64,000 nucleotides of DNA from Agromyces sp. ISL-38 (lineage in GTDB: Bacteria; Actinomycetota; Actinomycetes; Actinomycetales; Microbacteriaceae): positions 150,975 through 214,974 of the forward strand of contig NZ_JAGGPF010000002.1 in NCBI RefSeq assembly GCF_018613935.1, given 5' to 3'. A program made the translations under genes and the position numbers. This document shows positions 35,684 through 43,715 of the stretch, one piece after another (positions within the stretch are counted from its first letter, which is position 1; each line of letters begins with the position of its first letter). The notes under the pieces were generated by a model, which was given only the letters and a program-made list of their open reading frames with translations, did no database searches and had not been told where the DNA came from.

Positions 35684-36534
35684 CGCTCACGCCAACCCGC
35701 GAGCTCCTCGACTCGGCCTTCGCCGCAGGGCGAGGTGTCGGCGCCTTCAACGTGCTGCATCTCGAGACGGCCGAGGCCCTCGCCTCGGCGGCCGAGTCCG
35801 CGGGCCATCCCGTCATCCTGCAGCTCTCGGAGAACTGCGTCCGCTACCACGGCGGGCTCGAGCCGATCGCCCTGGCGACGCTCGCGGTGGCCGAGGCGTC
35901 GAGCGCCGACATCGCGGTGCACCTCGACCACGCGGAGGACCCCGCCCTCGCGCTCCGGGCGATCGAGCTCGGCTTCGGCTCGGTCATGTACGACGGGTCG
36001 AAGCTCGACTTCGCCGAGAACGTGGCGGCGACTCGCCTCGTCGTGAAGCGCGCCTCCGCCGCAGGCGTGCTCGTCGAGGCCGAGCTCGGCGAGATCGGCG
36101 GCAAGAACGGCGCGCACGCGCCGGGAGTGCGAACCGATCCCGACGAGGCGGCGCGCTTCGTCGCGGCGACCGGCGTCGAGGCGCTCGCGGTCGCGGTCGG
36201 CTCGCAGCACGCGATGACGGAGCGGGTCGCCGCGATCGACCTCGACCTCATCTCGCGCCTGCGGGCAGCGGTGCCGGTCCCGCTCGTGCTCCACGGGTCA
36301 TCCGGTGTTCCCGACGAGGCGATCGTGGCGGGCATCCGCGCCGGCGTCACGAAGGTCAACGTGTCGACCCACCTGAACACCCGCTTCACGGGCGCGGTTC
36401 GCCGGTACCTCAACGAGCACCCCACGGTCGTAGACTCGCGAACGTATATCGCGGAGGGCCGAATCGCCGTCGAGCATGAAGCGGCCCGGCTGCTCCTGCT
36501 CCTCGCCGCGGCCGGGAAGGAGCAGCACGCATGA
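35680..36534 (+). CDS. Class II ketose-bisphosphate aldolase (AgaY/GatY-like)
   Basis: 284 residues, ATGA overlap with the PfkB gene. Zn-dependent class II aldolase: GVGAFNVLHLETAEALASAA near residue 16, HLDHAEDPAL near 81 with the metal-binding His, VEAELGEIGGKNG near 130, and LVLHGSSGVPDEAI near 203, then KVNVSTHLN near 226. It cleaves tagatose-1,6-bisphosphate (or fructose-1,6-bisphosphate) to glycerone phosphate and glyceraldehyde-3-phosphate. The AgaY assignment follows from the operon. Confidence 0.87.
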   Translation: MTLTPTRELLDSAFAAGRGVGAFNVLHLETAEALASAAESAGHPVILQLSENCVRYHGGLEPIALATLAVAEASSADIAVHLDHAEDPALALRAIELGFGSVMYDGSKLDFAENVAATRLVVKRASAAGVLVEAELGEIGGKNGAHAPGVRTDPDEAARFVAATGVEALAVAVGSQHAMTERVAAIDLDLISRLRAAVPVPLVLHGSSGVPDEAIVAGIRAGVTKVNVSTHLNTRFTGAVRRYLNEHPTVVDSRTYIAEGRIAVEHEAARLLLLLAAAGKEQHA

Positions 36535-37319
36535 ACCGCGCAGAACGACTTGGCGCCGTGCTCGACCTGCTCGCCGAAGACGGGCAGCTCGAGGTCGACA
36601 CGATCGTGGAGCGGCTCGGGGTCTCGCCGGCCACGGCACGTCGTGACCTCGACGCCCTCGCGCAGCAGCAACTGCTCACCCGCACTCGCGGCGGCGCAGT
36701 GGCCCATTCCGTGGCCTACGACCTGCCGATCCGCTACAAGAACCAGCAGAACCCCGAGGCCAAGGCGGCGATCGCGCGTGCTGCGAGCGCCCTCGTGCCG
36801 CGCGGCGCCGTGATCGGGCTCTGCGGCGGCACGACGGCGACGGCCATAGCCGACGCGCTCATGTCGCGTGCCGACATCATGGAGCCGGCACCCGACCCGA
36901 GCCTCACGGTCGTGACGAACGCGATCAACATCGCGATGCAGCTCGCGATGCGCCCCCAGATCAAGACGGTCGTCACGGGCGGCGTCGTGCACGCCCGCTC
37001 CTACGAGCTCGTCGGCTCGTATGCCGACGCGGTGCTCGCGAGCGTGACCCTCGATTTCGCGTTCATCGGGGTCAACGGCATCGATGCGAACGTCGGCCCG
37101 ACCTCGCACGACGAGCGCGAGGCGGCAGTGAACGCGCTCATGGCCGCCCGCGCGACCAACGCCGTGCTCGTCGCGGACTCGAGCAAGATCGACAAGCGCG
37201 CGTTCGCGGCGATCGGCGCGCCGCGGCTGTTCACGACGCTCATCACCGACGCCGGGGCCACCGAGGAGCAGCGCGAACGCCTCGCCGACCGCGGCTACGA
37301 CGTTATCGTTGCGAAGTGA
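36531..37319 (+). CDS. DeoR-family regulator (AgaR-like)
   Basis: 262 residues, ATGA overlap with the aldolase gene. Winged helix at 1-60 (MNRAERLGAVLDLLAEDGQL, then SPATARRDLDALAQQQLLTRTRGGAV) followed by the DeoR sensor domain with LCGGTTATAIADAL, VTGGVVHARSYELVG and FIGVNGIDANVGPT. Being inside the catabolic operon, it probably senses a tagatose- or galactosamine-phosphate and controls both this operon and the divergent importer. The paired TGATCG/CGATCA repeats in 32580-32741 are its candidate sites. Confidence 0.88.
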   Translation: MNRAERLGAVLDLLAEDGQLEVDTIVERLGVSPATARRDLDALAQQQLLTRTRGGAVAHSVAYDLPIRYKNQQNPEAKAAIARAASALVPRGAVIGLCGGTTATAIADALMSRADIMEPAPDPSLTVVTNAINIAMQLAMRPQIKTVVTGGVVHARSYELVGSYADAVLASVTLDFAFIGVNGIDANVGPTSHDEREAAVNALMAARATNAVLVADSSKIDKRAFAAIGAPRLFTTLITDAGATEEQRERLADRGYDVIVAK

Positions 37320-38473
37320 GCACTTCCCAGGCCGTCATCCACTCCGCGCGCCTCGTGAGCGGTGCCGACACCGTCGCCGATGCGTGGGTGCGATTCGAGG
37401 GCGACCGCATCGCGGCGCGCGGCATCGGCGATTCGTGGCGTGACGAGCTCTCCGCTGGGGCCGACGTGACGGATGCCGCGGGCCGCTTCCTCGTTCCGGG
37501 ATTCATCGATCTCCACTGCCACGGCGCCGGCGGGGCGTCGGTCGACGAGGGCGAGGCGGCCATCGAGACAGTGCTCGCCGTGCATAACGCCCACGGCACC
37601 ACCCGCTCGGTGCTCTCGCTCGTGACGGCCCCGATCGACCGACTCGCGACCCAGCTCGAGGCGATCGCGCGGGTCGCCGTGACCGACCCGCGCGTGCTCG
37701 GCGCTCACCTCGAGGGTCCGTTCCTCGACGCGGAGTTCCGTGGGGCGCATGACCCGGGCATGCTGCGCACGGCGGATGCGGCATCCGTCGACCTGCTCCT
37801 CGAAGCCGCGGGCGGCACGCTTCGGCAGGTCACCCTCGCCCCTGAGCGAGAGGGAGCGGCCGAGGCGATCGCCCGGTTCACCGACGCCGGGGTCGTCGTC
37901 GCCGTGGGGCACACCGGCGCCGACTTCGAGACGGCGCTCGCGGCGTTCGAGGCCGGGGCGAGCATGCTCACACATGCCTTCAACGGCATGCGCGGCATCC
38001 ACCATCGTGCTCCCGGTCCGGTCGTGGCGGCGATGCGCGCCGATCACGTGACCCTCGAGATCATCAACGACGGCGTGCACGTGCATCCCGACATCGTGCG
38101 CCTCGCGTTCGCGGGCGCGCCGGGGCGGGTGGCGCTCGTGAGCGATGCGATGGCGGCGACCGGCTCGGCCGACGGCGACTACATCCTCGGCTCGCTCGAC
38201 GTCGTGGTGGCGGGCGGCGTCGCCCGGCTGCGCGACGGAGGCTCGATCGCGGGGTCGACGCTCACGCAGGACCAGGCGCTGCGCCGCGCCGTCGTCGACA
38301 GCGGAATCCCACTCGAGGAGGCGGTCGGTGCGCTGACGGTCGCCCCCGCCGCGGCGATCGGCCGTGCGCTGGACCTCGGCCGCCTCGAGCCGGGGTATGC
38401 CGCCGATGCCGTGCTGCTCGGCGACGAGCTCGGCGTCGAGGCCGTGTGGAGCGCCGGGAACCGACTCGTCTGA
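37316..38473 (+). CDS. nagA: N-acetylhexosamine-6-phosphate deacetylase (NagA/AgaA)
   Basis: 385 residues from GTG 37316, overlapping the DeoR stop by 4 bp. Amidohydrolase with all NagA landmarks: GFIDLHCHGAGG near 62 (HxH), GAHLEGPFLD near 128 with the metal Glu, VGHTGADF near 199, LTHAFNGMRGIHHR near 219, EIINDGVHVHP near 245 and the catalytic Asp in VSDAMAATG near 277. It removes acetate from GalNAc-6-phosphate or GlcNAc-6-phosphate; NagA enzymes often accept both. No other copy lies in the window, although the GlcNAc operon at 44-52 kb also needs this step. Confidence 0.92.
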   Translation: MSTSQAVIHSARLVSGADTVADAWVRFEGDRIAARGIGDSWRDELSAGADVTDAAGRFLVPGFIDLHCHGAGGASVDEGEAAIETVLAVHNAHGTTRSVLSLVTAPIDRLATQLEAIARVAVTDPRVLGAHLEGPFLDAEFRGAHDPGMLRTADAASVDLLLEAAGGTLRQVTLAPEREGAAEAIARFTDAGVVVAVGHTGADFETALAAFEAGASMLTHAFNGMRGIHHRAPGPVVAAMRADHVTLEIINDGVHVHPDIVRLAFAGAPGRVALVSDAMAATGSADGDYILGSLDVVVAGGVARLRDGGSIAGSTLTQDQALRRAVVDSGIPLEEAVGALTVAPAAAIGRALDLGRLEPGYAADAVLLGDELGVEAVWSAGNRLV

Positions 38474-38550
38474 ACGCCTCGCGGCTCTTGGTGCACCTGT
38501 GGCGGGGCTCGGAGACGTGTTCCCCATCGCCTCCGAACCCCCGCCCGGTC

Positions 38551-38583
38551 GATCGGTCGCCTCGACCCCCGACGCGACCGATC
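38551..38583 (+). terminator. Inverted repeat after the GalNAc operon
   Basis: GATCGGTCGC (38551-38560) and its perfect 10-bp complement (38574-38583) around a 13-nt loop, 77 bp past the nagA stop. No T-run follows. Confidence 0.5.
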
Positions 38584-38693
38584 AGGCGCCGGCTCCGCCG
38601 GCATCCGTCTCGGGGTTCGGGTCTCCTGAGACGGTGGTGCACGAGGGCCTGAATTGCCTCCCTCACCCTGAGAGATGTCGAGCTACGCGATCT

Positions 38694-38749
38694 ATGACGC
38701 GGGTTCCGAAGAAATCTGGTGGAATGGGTCCACCCGGCGAGCGCGTCAT
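38694..38749. promoter_or_regulatory. Inverted repeats in the sigma gene promoter region
   Basis: ATGACGCG at 38694-38701 is mirrored by CGCGTCAT at 38742-38749. Between them, GGTGGA (38718-38723) is mirrored by TCCACC (38729-38734). These nested dyads lie 67-122 bp before the sigma gene and may bind a regulator or mark its promoter. Confidence 0.4.
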
Positions 38750-38764
38750 GAATCGCCGATCGAA

Positions 38765-38789
38765 GCGTCTCTCCTATGAGACGCCTTTT
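38765..38789 (+). terminator. Terminator-like hairpin in the sigma gene leader
   Basis: GCGTCTC (38765-38771) and GAGACGC (38778-38784) form a perfect stem with a 6-nt loop followed by CTTTTG. It ends 27 bp before the GTG of the sigma gene, so it either ends upstream transcripts or acts as an attenuator in the leader. Confidence 0.55.
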
Positions 38790-38815
38790 GTTCGCCCGAA
38801 ACCGAAGGAGGCGGT

Positions 38816-40876
38816 GTGCCCCCCGTACGCACCGACCAGGCTGCCGACCAGGCGCTCATCGAGCGCACGCGCCGCGGCGAACGCTCGGCGTACGCGGAAC
38901 TCTGGCGGCGCCACTCGGCATCGGCCCGCACGGTCGCGCGCTCCTACAGCTCGCTCGACCCCGACGATCTCGTCGCGGAGTCCTTCACGAAGATCTACGA
39001 TGCGATCCTCGCGGGCGGCGGGCCGAGAGGCGCGTTCCGCCCCTACCTCTTCACGACGATCCGCAACACCGCGGCCGGGTGGGGCCGTGCCCGGCATGAG
39101 ACGAACCTCGAGACGCTCGAGTCATTCGAAGACCCCTCCTCGAGCGAATCGGCGACCCTCGACGCCCTCGACCGCTCGACGACCGCCCAGGCCTTCCGCT
39201 CCCTCCCCACCCGCTGGCAGGAGGTGCTCTGGTACTCCGAGGTCGAGAACATGACCCCGCAGCAGATCGCGCCGATCGTCGGCATGAGCGCGAACAGCAC
39301 TGCCGCCCTCGCCTACCGGGCCCGCGAGGGACTGCGACAGGCATGGATCCAGGCACACTTGCGCAACGCGGCAGCAGAGCCCGAGTGCCAGTGGAGCATC
39401 GATCGGCTCGGCGGGTACACGCGCGGCAGGCTCCGCGCGCGCGAGACGGCACGGCTCGAAGCCCACCTCGACGACTGCGCACGCTGCACCATCGTCGCCG
39501 CCGAAGCGAGAGAGGTCGGGTCGCGTCTCGCGCTCGTGCTGCTGCCGCTCGCAGCCGGGATCGGCGGCGCGACGGCGTACTCCGCCTGGTTGTCCCAGGG
39601 CGCGCCCGTGGTGAACGTCGCACTCGGTGGAGCGGGAATGCCGGCCGTCATCACGGGCGCCGGTGGCGCTTCCGGCAGCGGAAGCGGTGCCGCGGGTGCC
39701 GGGAGCGGTGCCGGAGCTTCCGCTACGGGGGCCACCGTGGCGGGTGCCGCCGGCGGCAGCGGCCTCGCGATCGGCGTGGGCGCCGGAGCGCTCGCACTCG
39801 CAGCGGTGGCGGTCGCCGCGGTCATCGTCGTGCCGGCGATCTCGGCCGCCAACCAGACGACGCCTCCGGCCGTGGTGGCACAGGTCGAGTCGGAGTCGTC
39901 CAACATCGCCGACGCTCCGGATGCCGCAGCGCCGGTGCTCCCCGAGCCGCAGCCGCCGCTCGAGCCGTTGCCGACTCCCGCGCCGGTCACGGATCCCGAG
40001 CCCGTCGCGCCCGACCCCGGGCCGGGCACGGTCGTGCCCGCTCCCGTGCCCGCTCCGAGTCCGGCGCCGGGTCCGGCCCCAGGCCCTGCACCGAGCACCG
40101 CACCGAGCCCGTCGCCGAGCCCCGCGCCAGAGCCCGATACCGAGCCGGTACCGGATCCCACACCCGACCCCACGCCCGATCCCGAACCCGTACCGGATCC
40201 CACGCCCGATCCCGCCCCCGACCCCGAACCCGACCCAGAGCCCGTCGACACCGAGGCGCTCCCCCCGGCGATCCTGAACGTCGACACGGCGGGCGGCCTC
40301 GTCTTCCCGATCATCACGGGAACGGCCGAGTCCGGGGCACGGGTGCTCATCGAGTCGGCCGACAGCGACCGGCTCGTCACGGCGGATGCGACCTCCGGCG
40401 ACTGGCTCGTCACGGCCGATGCGACCTCCGGCGACTGGCGCATCGAGATCACGGGCCTGCGCGCGGGCGCGACCACCCTGCTCGTGACCCAGACCGACCT
40501 CGCGGGCAACCGCTCCGAGAGCACGCAGGTCCCGGTGTCGCTCGCCAGCCCGTCGATGGCGGTGCGCAGCTCGTCGATCCTCTTCAGCCGCGCCGACTTC
40601 GAGGGGGTGCCGTCGACGGGCATCGAGGTGCTCATCGACGGGCGTCCGTGGTTCACGCGCACCCTCGACCGCCGCGGGGATGCACGGGTGTGGATCGTCC
40701 CGGCCCTCGATCGCTCGCGACCGGTGGAGGTGCGCTACTCGGTCGGCACACGCGTTGGGCCGACCGCGGCTGCGATCTTCCCCGGAACCGACGACGACAT
40801 TCTCGGCGGGCTGCCGGGCGCCATCCCCAACGGGCTCGACGCGGTCTCGGTGCCTCCGGTGGTCGACGCGGACTGA
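38816..40876 (+). CDS. ECF-type sigma factor fused to zf-HC2 anti-sigma segment, membrane helices and Ig-like domain
   Basis: 686 residues; AAGGAG lies 5 nt before GTG 38816. Residues 1-175 are an ECF sigma factor (region 2 at LDPDDLVAESFTKIYDAI, region 4 at SLPTRWQEVLWYSEVENMTPQQ, shown in part, and GMSANSTAALAYRAREGLRQ). Residues 180-215 hold a zf-HC2 motif (HLDDCARC) typical of anti-sigma factors. Hydrophobic segments lie near 238-258 and 316-345, separated by a Gly/Ser/Ala-rich stretch. A Pro/Asp/Glu repeat follows (375-481), then an Ig-like domain (483-575) and a C-terminal beta region. This suggests a membrane-held sigma factor with its sensor in one chain, probably freed by proteolysis. 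Confidence 0.85.
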   Translation: MPPVRTDQAADQALIERTRRGERSAYAELWRRHSASARTVARSYSSLDPDDLVAESFTKIYDAILAGGGPRGAFRPYLFTTIRNTAAGWGRARHETNLETLESFEDPSSSESATLDALDRSTTAQAFRSLPTRWQEVLWYSEVENMTPQQIAPIVGMSANSTAALAYRAREGLRQAWIQAHLRNAAAEPECQWSIDRLGGYTRGRLRARETARLEAHLDDCARCTIVAAEAREVGSRLALVLLPLAAGIGGATAYSAWLSQGAPVVNVALGGAGMPAVITGAGGASGSGSGAAGAGSGAGASATGATVAGAAGGSGLAIGVGAGALALAAVAVAAVIVVPAISAANQTTPPAVVAQVESESSNIADAPDAAAPVLPEPQPPLEPLPTPAPVTDPEPVAPDPGPGTVVPAPVPAPSPAPGPAPGPAPSTAPSPSPSPAPEPDTEPVPDPTPDPTPDPEPVPDPTPDPAPDPEPDPEPVDTEALPPAILNVDTAGGLVFPIITGTAESGARVLIESADSDRLVTADATSGDWLVTADATSGDWRIEITGLRAGATTLLVTQTDLAGNRSESTQVPVSLASPSMAVRSSSILFSRADFEGVPSTGIEVLIDGRPWFTRTLDRRGDARVWIVPALDRSRPVEVRYSVGTRVGPTAAAIFPGTDDDILGGLPGAIPNGLDAVSVPPVVDAD
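40373..40438 (+). repeat. 33-bp tandem duplication in the sigma gene's Ig-like domain
   Basis: Two nearly identical 33-bp units (40373-40405 and 40406-40438) encode LVTADATSGDW twice. The duplication adds an extra strand-sized segment to the Ig-like domain. Confidence 0.8.
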
Positions 40877-41934
40877 GCGCGCTCGCGCAGTGCGGCTCGC
40901 ACCACGACGAGCGCGGCCACGACGAGCACCGCGGCGTAGAGGAATGGCAGCACCTGCACGCCGATCCAGCCGAACACGACGGCGCCGACGAGCGCCCCGC
41001 CGCCGATGCCGGTGTTGAACGCCGTCGTGTAGAGCGCGCTCGCGGCGTCACGGTGACTCACGGGCGTGGCATGCAGCAACCGGGTGTACAACAGCGGCGG
41101 GATCGCCCCGAATGCGAGGCCCCATACACCGAAGGCGAGGAGGGAGGGCACGTCGCCGAGGGACGCGCCGAGCACGAGCAGCGCCGCCGCGGCGAGCGCC
41201 ATCGCCGCCACGATCGCTCGAGTGGGCCTGCGGGCGATCGTGGAGCCGGTGATCACGAGACCTGCGGCGCCCGTCACCCCGTACACGAACAGGAGCGGCC
41301 CGACGAGGCCGGGGTCGAAGCCGAGCACGTCGATGATGAGCGGGGTGATGTAGGTGAACACGGCGTATTGGCCGAGCATCGTGACGGCCGTGACCGCGCA
41401 GACGACCAGCACCGGGCGAAGCCCCCGGTCGCCGAGCCGGAAGCGCGCCGCTGTGGCCTGCGCCCCGGCGGAGTCGACCCCGGGCAGGATGCGCCACACG
41501 AGCAGGGCACCCGCGAGCGTGAGCACGGCGACGATCGCGAAGACGGGTCGCCAACCCAGCAGCTGACCGAGCGCGGTCGTCGCGGGCACGCCGGCCACGA
41601 GCGCGAGCGTGCCGCCGCCGAGGGTCACCGCGACCGCCCGACCGATCTGGACGCGCGGCACGAGCCGGGCGGCGTATGCAGCGACGATCGCCCAGAACAC
41701 GCCGTGCGCGACGCCGCCCGCGATACGCACCACGACGAGCATCCAGTACTCGGACACGAGCGCCGAGGCCAGAGTGGAGAGGCCGAGCACGACGAGCACG
41801 GCGACGAGGAGGCCGTGTCGCGGCATCCGGCTCGTCACTGCCGTGAGCGGAGCGCTCGTGACGACCACGGCGAACGCGAACACCGAGACGAGCAGGCCGA
41901 CGAGCGGTTCGGCGACGCGCGCCCAGGGCCGCAC
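40735..41934 (-). CDS. MFS transporter, 5'-truncated (lacks first membrane helix)
   Basis: At most 399 residues from GTG 41934; an in-frame TGA lies just upstream, so no longer start exists. The sequence begins inside the usual helix 2 (EPLVGLLVSVFAFAVVVTSAPLTAV), so the first about 45 residues and helix 1 of the AraJ/drug-efflux type are absent. About eleven helices remain, with RIAGGVAHGVFWAIVAAYAARLV near 68 and GRAVAVTLGGGTLALVAG near 97 (the efflux signature region). The last 45 residues are antisense to the sigma gene, which it overlaps by 142 bp. Probably a decaying gene, or a shortened functional form. Confidence 0.68.
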   Translation of the reverse strand: MRPWARVAEPLVGLLVSVFAFAVVVTSAPLTAVTSRMPRHGLLVAVLVVLGLSTLASALVSEYWMLVVVRIAGGVAHGVFWAIVAAYAARLVPRVQIGRAVAVTLGGGTLALVAGVPATTALGQLLGWRPVFAIVAVLTLAGALLVWRILPGVDSAGAQATAARFRLGDRGLRPVLVVCAVTAVTMLGQYAVFTYITPLIIDVLGFDPGLVGPLLFVYGVTGAAGLVITGSTIARRPTRAIVAAMALAAAALLVLGASLGDVPSLLAFGVWGLAFGAIPPLLYTRLLHATPVSHRDAASALYTTAFNTGIGGGALVGAVVFGWIGVQVLPFLYAAVLVVAALVVVRAALRERAQSASTTGGTETASSPLGMAPGSPPRMSSSVPGKIAAAVGPTRVPTE

Positions 41935-41970
41935 GAGAACCGACGACCGAGATCAGTGTACCCGACGCAG

Positions 41971-41976
41971 TAATCT
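41971..41976 (+). promoter_or_regulatory. -10 box of a leaderless purU transcript
   Basis: TAATCT, then 6 nt, then ATG 41983. Confidence 0.55.
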
Positions 41977-41982
41977 GGGCGG

Positions 41983-42861
41983 ATGACCACGCAAGCCCCA
42001 GCAGCGCCCACCCACTTGTTCCACTGGGTGCTGACACTCAGCTGCATCGATGCACCCGGCATCGTGCACGCGGTGAGCGGGGCGATCGTGGCGGCCCGCG
42101 GCAACATCACCGAGAGCCAGCAGTTCACGAGCCTCGACACCGGGCGCTTCTTCATGCGCCTGCAGGTGGAGTCGCCCGCCGGCCGCTCCGAGCTCGAGGA
42201 GGCGCTCGCGCCGGTCACCGAGCAGTGGAACATGTCGTGGCATCTCGACGAGGTGGGGCGTCCCCTGCGCACGCTCGTGCTCGCGTCGACCGCAGGCCAC
42301 TGCGTGAACGACCTGCTGTTCCGCCAGCGGGCCGGGCAGCTGCCCGTCGAGATCCCGCTCGTGCTGTCGAACCACGGCACGCTGCGCGACCTCGTCGACT
42401 TCTACGGCGTGCCGTTCGAGTCGGCGGCGGTCACGTCGCCCGAGTCGAAGGCGGCGTTCGAGGCCCGGGTGCTCGAGGCCGTCGAAGAGCACGACGTCGA
42501 GCTCGTGGTGCTCGCCCGGTACATGCAGATCCTCTCTCCCGAACTCTGTGCTGCGCTCGAGGGGCGGTGCATCAACATCCACCACTCGTTCCTGCCGGGG
42601 TTCAAGGGCGCGAACCCGTATCGCCAGGCGCACGCGCGCGGCGTGAAGCTCATCGGTGCGACCGCGCACTTCGTCACGAGCGATCTCGACGAGGGGCCGA
42701 TCATCGAGCAGAACGTGGTGCGCGTCGATCACTCGCGCAGCCCGGCCGAACTCGTCGCCATCGGGCAAGACGAAGAGAGCCGCACGCTCAGCCAAGCGGT
42801 GAAGTGGTTCGCCGAGCGCCGGGTGCTGGTCGACGGCGCCCGCACGATCATCTTCCGGTGA
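41983..42861 (+). CDS. purU: Formyltetrahydrofolate deformylase
   Basis: 292 residues. Hydrolyses 10-formyl-THF to THF and formate, balancing one-carbon pools. An N-terminal ACT domain (WVLTLSCIDAPGIVHAVSGA, about 13-32, extending to about 85) precedes the formyltransferase-type catalytic domain (LVLSNHGTLRDLV near 126; CINIHHSFLPGFKGANPY near 202; ATAHFVTSDLDEGPIIEQ near 227). The catalytic Asn, His and Asp are all present in those motifs. Starts 6 nt after a TAATCT box. Functionally linked to glyA-folD at 17-20 kb although not adjacent. Confidence 0.95.
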   Translation: MTTQAPAAPTHLFHWVLTLSCIDAPGIVHAVSGAIVAARGNITESQQFTSLDTGRFFMRLQVESPAGRSELEEALAPVTEQWNMSWHLDEVGRPLRTLVLASTAGHCVNDLLFRQRAGQLPVEIPLVLSNHGTLRDLVDFYGVPFESAAVTSPESKAAFEARVLEAVEEHDVELVVLARYMQILSPELCAALEGRCINIHHSFLPGFKGANPYRQAHARGVKLIGATAHFVTSDLDEGPIIEQNVVRVDHSRSPAELVAIGQDEESRTLSQAVKWFAERRVLVDGARTIIFR

Positions 42862-42871
42862 GTCGCGCCGG

Positions 42872-42877
42872 TAAACT
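42872..42877 (+). promoter_or_regulatory. -10 box of a leaderless yrdB transcript
   Basis: TAAACT, then 6 nt, then ATG 42884. Confidence 0.5.
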
Positions 42878-42883
42878 GGCCAG

Positions 42884-43240
42884 ATGACCGACGCACGAGC
42901 CGAGACGAGAATCGGGCCGAACGACATCCTCCGCTTCTTCCTCGAGCTCTTCGCGTTCGTCTCGCTCGGCATCTGGGGCTTCATGGCGTTCCCGCTGCCG
43001 TGGCCCGGGCTGCTCGTGGGCCTCGGTGCGCCCGCGCTCGCGATCCTCGTGTGGGCGCTGTTCGTCTCGCCGAAGTCGGTGTTCCACATCGACGTGTTCG
43101 GCAAGGCGCTCGTCGAGATCGCGGTCTTCTCGTCAGCGGCGATCGGATGGTGGATGCTCGGCCAGCCTGTCGTGGGGGTCGTGTTCGCCGTGATCGCGGC
43201 GGTCAGCGGCATCCTGAACGGCCGCAAGCAACTCGCCTGA
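42884..43240 (+). CDS. YrdB-family (DUF2568) membrane protein
   Basis: 118 residues with four predicted membrane segments (FFLELFAFVSLGIWGFMA, LLVGLGAPALAILVWALFV, LVEIAVFSSAAIGWWML, VVGVVFAVIAAVSGIL). The LFVSPKSVF loop between helices 2 and 3 is characteristic of the family. Function unknown. It has its own leaderless-type promoter 22 bp after purU. Confidence 0.8.
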   Translation: MTDARAETRIGPNDILRFFLELFAFVSLGIWGFMAFPLPWPGLLVGLGAPALAILVWALFVSPKSVFHIDVFGKALVEIAVFSSAAIGWWMLGQPVVGVVFAVIAAVSGILNGRKQLA

Positions 43241-43271
43241 CCACCGGAAGCGGCTGACGGCGGCGACGGCG

Positions 43272-43715
43272 TCAGACGGCGACGGATGCCTCGGCATCAG
43301 ATTCGGCGACGGATGCCTCGGCATCGGGTTCCGCGCCGCCCGCGGTGCGGAAGTGGCCGACGACCGAGAGCAGGATGCCGCCCGCCGCCCACGCCGCGAG
43401 CACGAGCCACGGGAACGCCGTGTCGGCGGACGGGAAGTACGACAGCTCACGGATGAGGGTCGCCGCCGCGCCCGGAGGGAACCACTGGCCGACCTCGCCC
43501 CACGGAGCCACCAGGAACTCCTTCGGCACCGCAGCAGCTGAGATCGGGTTGGCGAAGAGCAGCATGACGACGGCGCCGACGGCGATGCCGGCGCGACCCA
43601 TGAGCGCCGCCAAGCCCGTGATCGTCGTCGCGATCGCAGCGAGCGCAAGGGCGATGGCCGCGGAGTTCAGCCAGTAGTCGCCCTGCAGCGCCCCGAACCA
43701 GCCCTGCAGGATGCC
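43272..43715 (-). pseudogene. 3' remnant of a multi-spanning membrane permease
   Basis: The minus frame reads sensibly from about 43715 (GILQGWFGALQGDYWLN) through LFANPISAAAVPKEFLVAPW to a stop at 43272, about 147 residues. This matches the C-terminal end of ABC-2/YhgE-like permeases, with three or four helices. Everything upstream is missing, and homology stops abruptly where the TetR remnant begins on the other strand. No promoter or natural start remains; the ATG at 43613 is internal to a helix. Confidence 0.7.
43278..43325. repeat. 21-bp direct repeat, each unit a dyad
   Basis: Two identical 21-bp units at 43278-43298 and 43305-43325, each containing GATGCC-TC-GGCATC. They encode the acidic tail (DAEASVA twice) of the permease remnant and resemble the GGATGCC hairpins seen between genes. 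Confidence 0.7.

Noticed and set aside
43272..43613. A stand-alone 113-residue membrane protein gene
   Set aside because: Homologous sequence continues upstream of this ATG to about 43715, so it is the tail of a larger broken permease and not a small gene.
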